DNA of 7,961 nt from Pontiella sp. (lineage in GTDB: Bacteria > Verrucomicrobiota > Kiritimatiellia > Kiritimatiellales > Pontiellaceae): contig JAOZKS010000109.1 of the NCBI GenBank assembly GCA_029935255.1, forward strand, positions 1 to 7,961, written 5' to 3'. The stretch's first letter is position 1. Each line of letters opens with the position of its first letter. Made by a program: the position numbers and the translations under genes. Shown in pieces: positions 7,246 to 7,961 of the stretch. Below the pieces are notes generated by a model. It saw only the letters and a program-made list of their open reading frames with translations, was not told the DNA's origin and ran no database searches.

Positions 7246-7251
7246 TTCTCC
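7246..7251 (-). promoter_or_regulatory. Ribosome-binding site supporting the TTG start of the DUF2723 gene
   Basis: On the - strand GGAGAA (7246-7251) lies six bases before the TTG at 7239; its GGAG core is eight bases away. No ATG or GTG is available nearby in frame, and the first helix and EDSGE motif follow directly. TTG is therefore the best start. Confidence 0.65.
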
Positions 7252-7271
7252 AATTCAACAAACAGGCGGTT

Positions 7272-7299
7272 AGCATAGTTTAAACGGGGGGCGGGTCAA
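7272..7299 (-). promoter_or_regulatory. Possible internal promoter before the DUF2723-GT4 gene pair
   Basis: On the - strand TTGACC (7294-7299, five of six matches to TTGACA) is followed after 16 bases by TATGCT (7272-7277, four of six). Transcription would begin near 7265, about 26 bases before the TTG start. The -35 box overlaps the stop codon of the methyltransferase gene. The 56-base gap between the genes leaves room for it. The -10 match is modest, so plain read-through from an upstream promoter is equally possible. Confidence 0.3.
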
Positions 7300-7961
7300 T
7301 CTTCCTTAAGGCGCTTTTCCAGGGTTTGGAAAGATGATGGATGACCGGCTTTGATCTTGGCGAAGTGGGATCGGGCGGGCTCGTAGTGCTTTTCGGCGGT
7401 GTAGGGTTGCTCAAATCGATCACCAAGCAGGTCGTTGCGGACGAAAAAGGCGTTGGCGCCGGAGAGACTGCATCCGACGAGGGAATAGCCCTTTTCGGCC
7501 GCTTTTTCTTCGATAAATTTGAGGGAAACGCCGCCGTGGTCGGTGTAGTCCCACATGTGTTTCGGATCGTATTTCATGCAGTAGCGGATGGGGGGCGCGA
7601 ACTTGGCGTTATATTCCATGATAAGCACGCGCGGGCTGATGCAGCTGATGGCATCCCACACAAAGTAGTCGTTGCCATCGATGTCGACGGAAAGAAGGTC
7701 GATCTCGGGATCTTTGATTTGGGCCGAGATGAGTTCGTTAATGTTGTCTTTGGTGATGAAGGATTCAACAACTCTCAGCTGAGAGTTGGCGATGGTTTGC
7801 GGGAGGCCCTTGCGTATTTTACTGATATTCTTAGGCGAGCCATCGATCCAAAGTCCGTTCCAGTTCTGGAAGAGCAGGGCGTAGGAATTGTTTTCCATGC
7901 CGTCGCCGCAACCGAATTCGACGAAGGTCTTGTTGGTGGTGCCGATGCGCCGGAAGATTTC
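7296..7961 (-). CDS. FkbM-type SAM-dependent methyltransferase (5' end outside window)
   Basis: The frame is open from the window's right edge to a TGA at 7296-7298, giving 221 visible residues. The ATG at 7898 is internal, because the class I methyltransferase motif I lies in front of it: VEFGCGDG at visible residues 14-21. The acidic end of strand 2 follows as GLWIDGSP (D40). The post-motif strand reads IDLLSVDIDGNDYFVW at 87-102, and PRVLIMEYNAKF follows at 110-121. This order fits FkbM-like enzymes, which methylate hydroxyl groups on sugars and other small molecules. Their genes are frequent in surface polysaccharide and glycan clusters. The C-terminal third (from about residue 175) is hydrophilic and carries no recognisable motif. 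The missing start is probably a few tens of residues or more beyond the edge. It is the first visible gene of the - strand unit. Methyltransferase identity is well supported; a sugar substrate is inferred from neighbours. Confidence 0.82.
   Translation of the reverse strand, partial: EIFRRIGTTNKTFVEFGCGDGMENNSYALLFQNWNGLWIDGSPKNISKIRKGLPQTIANSQLRVVESFITKDNINELISAQIKDPEIDLLSVDIDGNDYFVWDAISCISPRVLIMEYNAKFAPPIRYCMKYDPKHMWDYTDHGGVSLKFIEEKAAEKGYSLVGCSLSGANAFFVRNDLLGDRFEQPYTAEKHYEPARSHFAKIKAGHPSSFQTLEKRLKED

Noticed and set aside
1..7961. CRISPR array, tRNA, insertion sequence or phage attachment site
   Set aside because: I saw no regularly spaced direct repeats, cloverleaf sequence, transposase or integrase frame, or terminal inverted repeats with target duplications.

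Overview
The window is ordinary protein-coding bacterial chromosome with five genes, two of them cut by the window edges. Gene content suggests a Gram-negative, outer-membrane-bearing member of the PVC group, and Kiritimatiellota or Verrucomicrobiota fits best. The reasons are a LacI-type regulator of the divergent kind common there, a TraF/FadL-like outer-membrane barrel with a Thr-Asn periodic linker, and a large DUF2723-TPR membrane protein. This assignment is inference from family flavour; there is no rRNA or other marker gene.

Layout. The left part (1-3069) is on the + strand. It holds the sensor-domain end of a LacI/GalR-family regulator (1-855), a 435-base intergenic region (856-1290), and an exported outer-membrane beta-barrel protein (1291-3069). 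The intergenic region carries several small hairpins, a purine-rich stretch, a compact terminator-like hairpin and a good sigma70-type promoter. The right part (3145-7961) is on the - strand and converges on the barrel gene. Read in its own direction it is: a FkbM-type SAM-dependent methyltransferase (start beyond the window), a 997-residue DUF2723/GT-C-type membrane protein with C-terminal TPRs, and a GT4-type glycosyltransferase.

How the genes may work together. The - strand genes look like one transcription unit. The glycosyltransferase ribosome-binding site overlaps the stop codon of the DUF2723 gene, and a candidate internal promoter sits on the stop codon of the methyltransferase gene. 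A cytoplasmic sugar-nucleotide GT, a polytopic DUF2723 protein and a methyltransferase are the parts expected of an envelope or secreted-protein glycan pathway, but neither substrate nor product can be read from the sequence. The barrel gene is monocistronic as far as can be seen, and nothing links it to the regulator except adjacency.

No tRNA, rRNA, CRISPR array, insertion sequence or phage gene was recognised. The most interesting items are the DUF2723-TPR/GT4/FkbM cassette and the Thr-Asn repeat linker in the barrel protein. No clearly new system is demonstrated.
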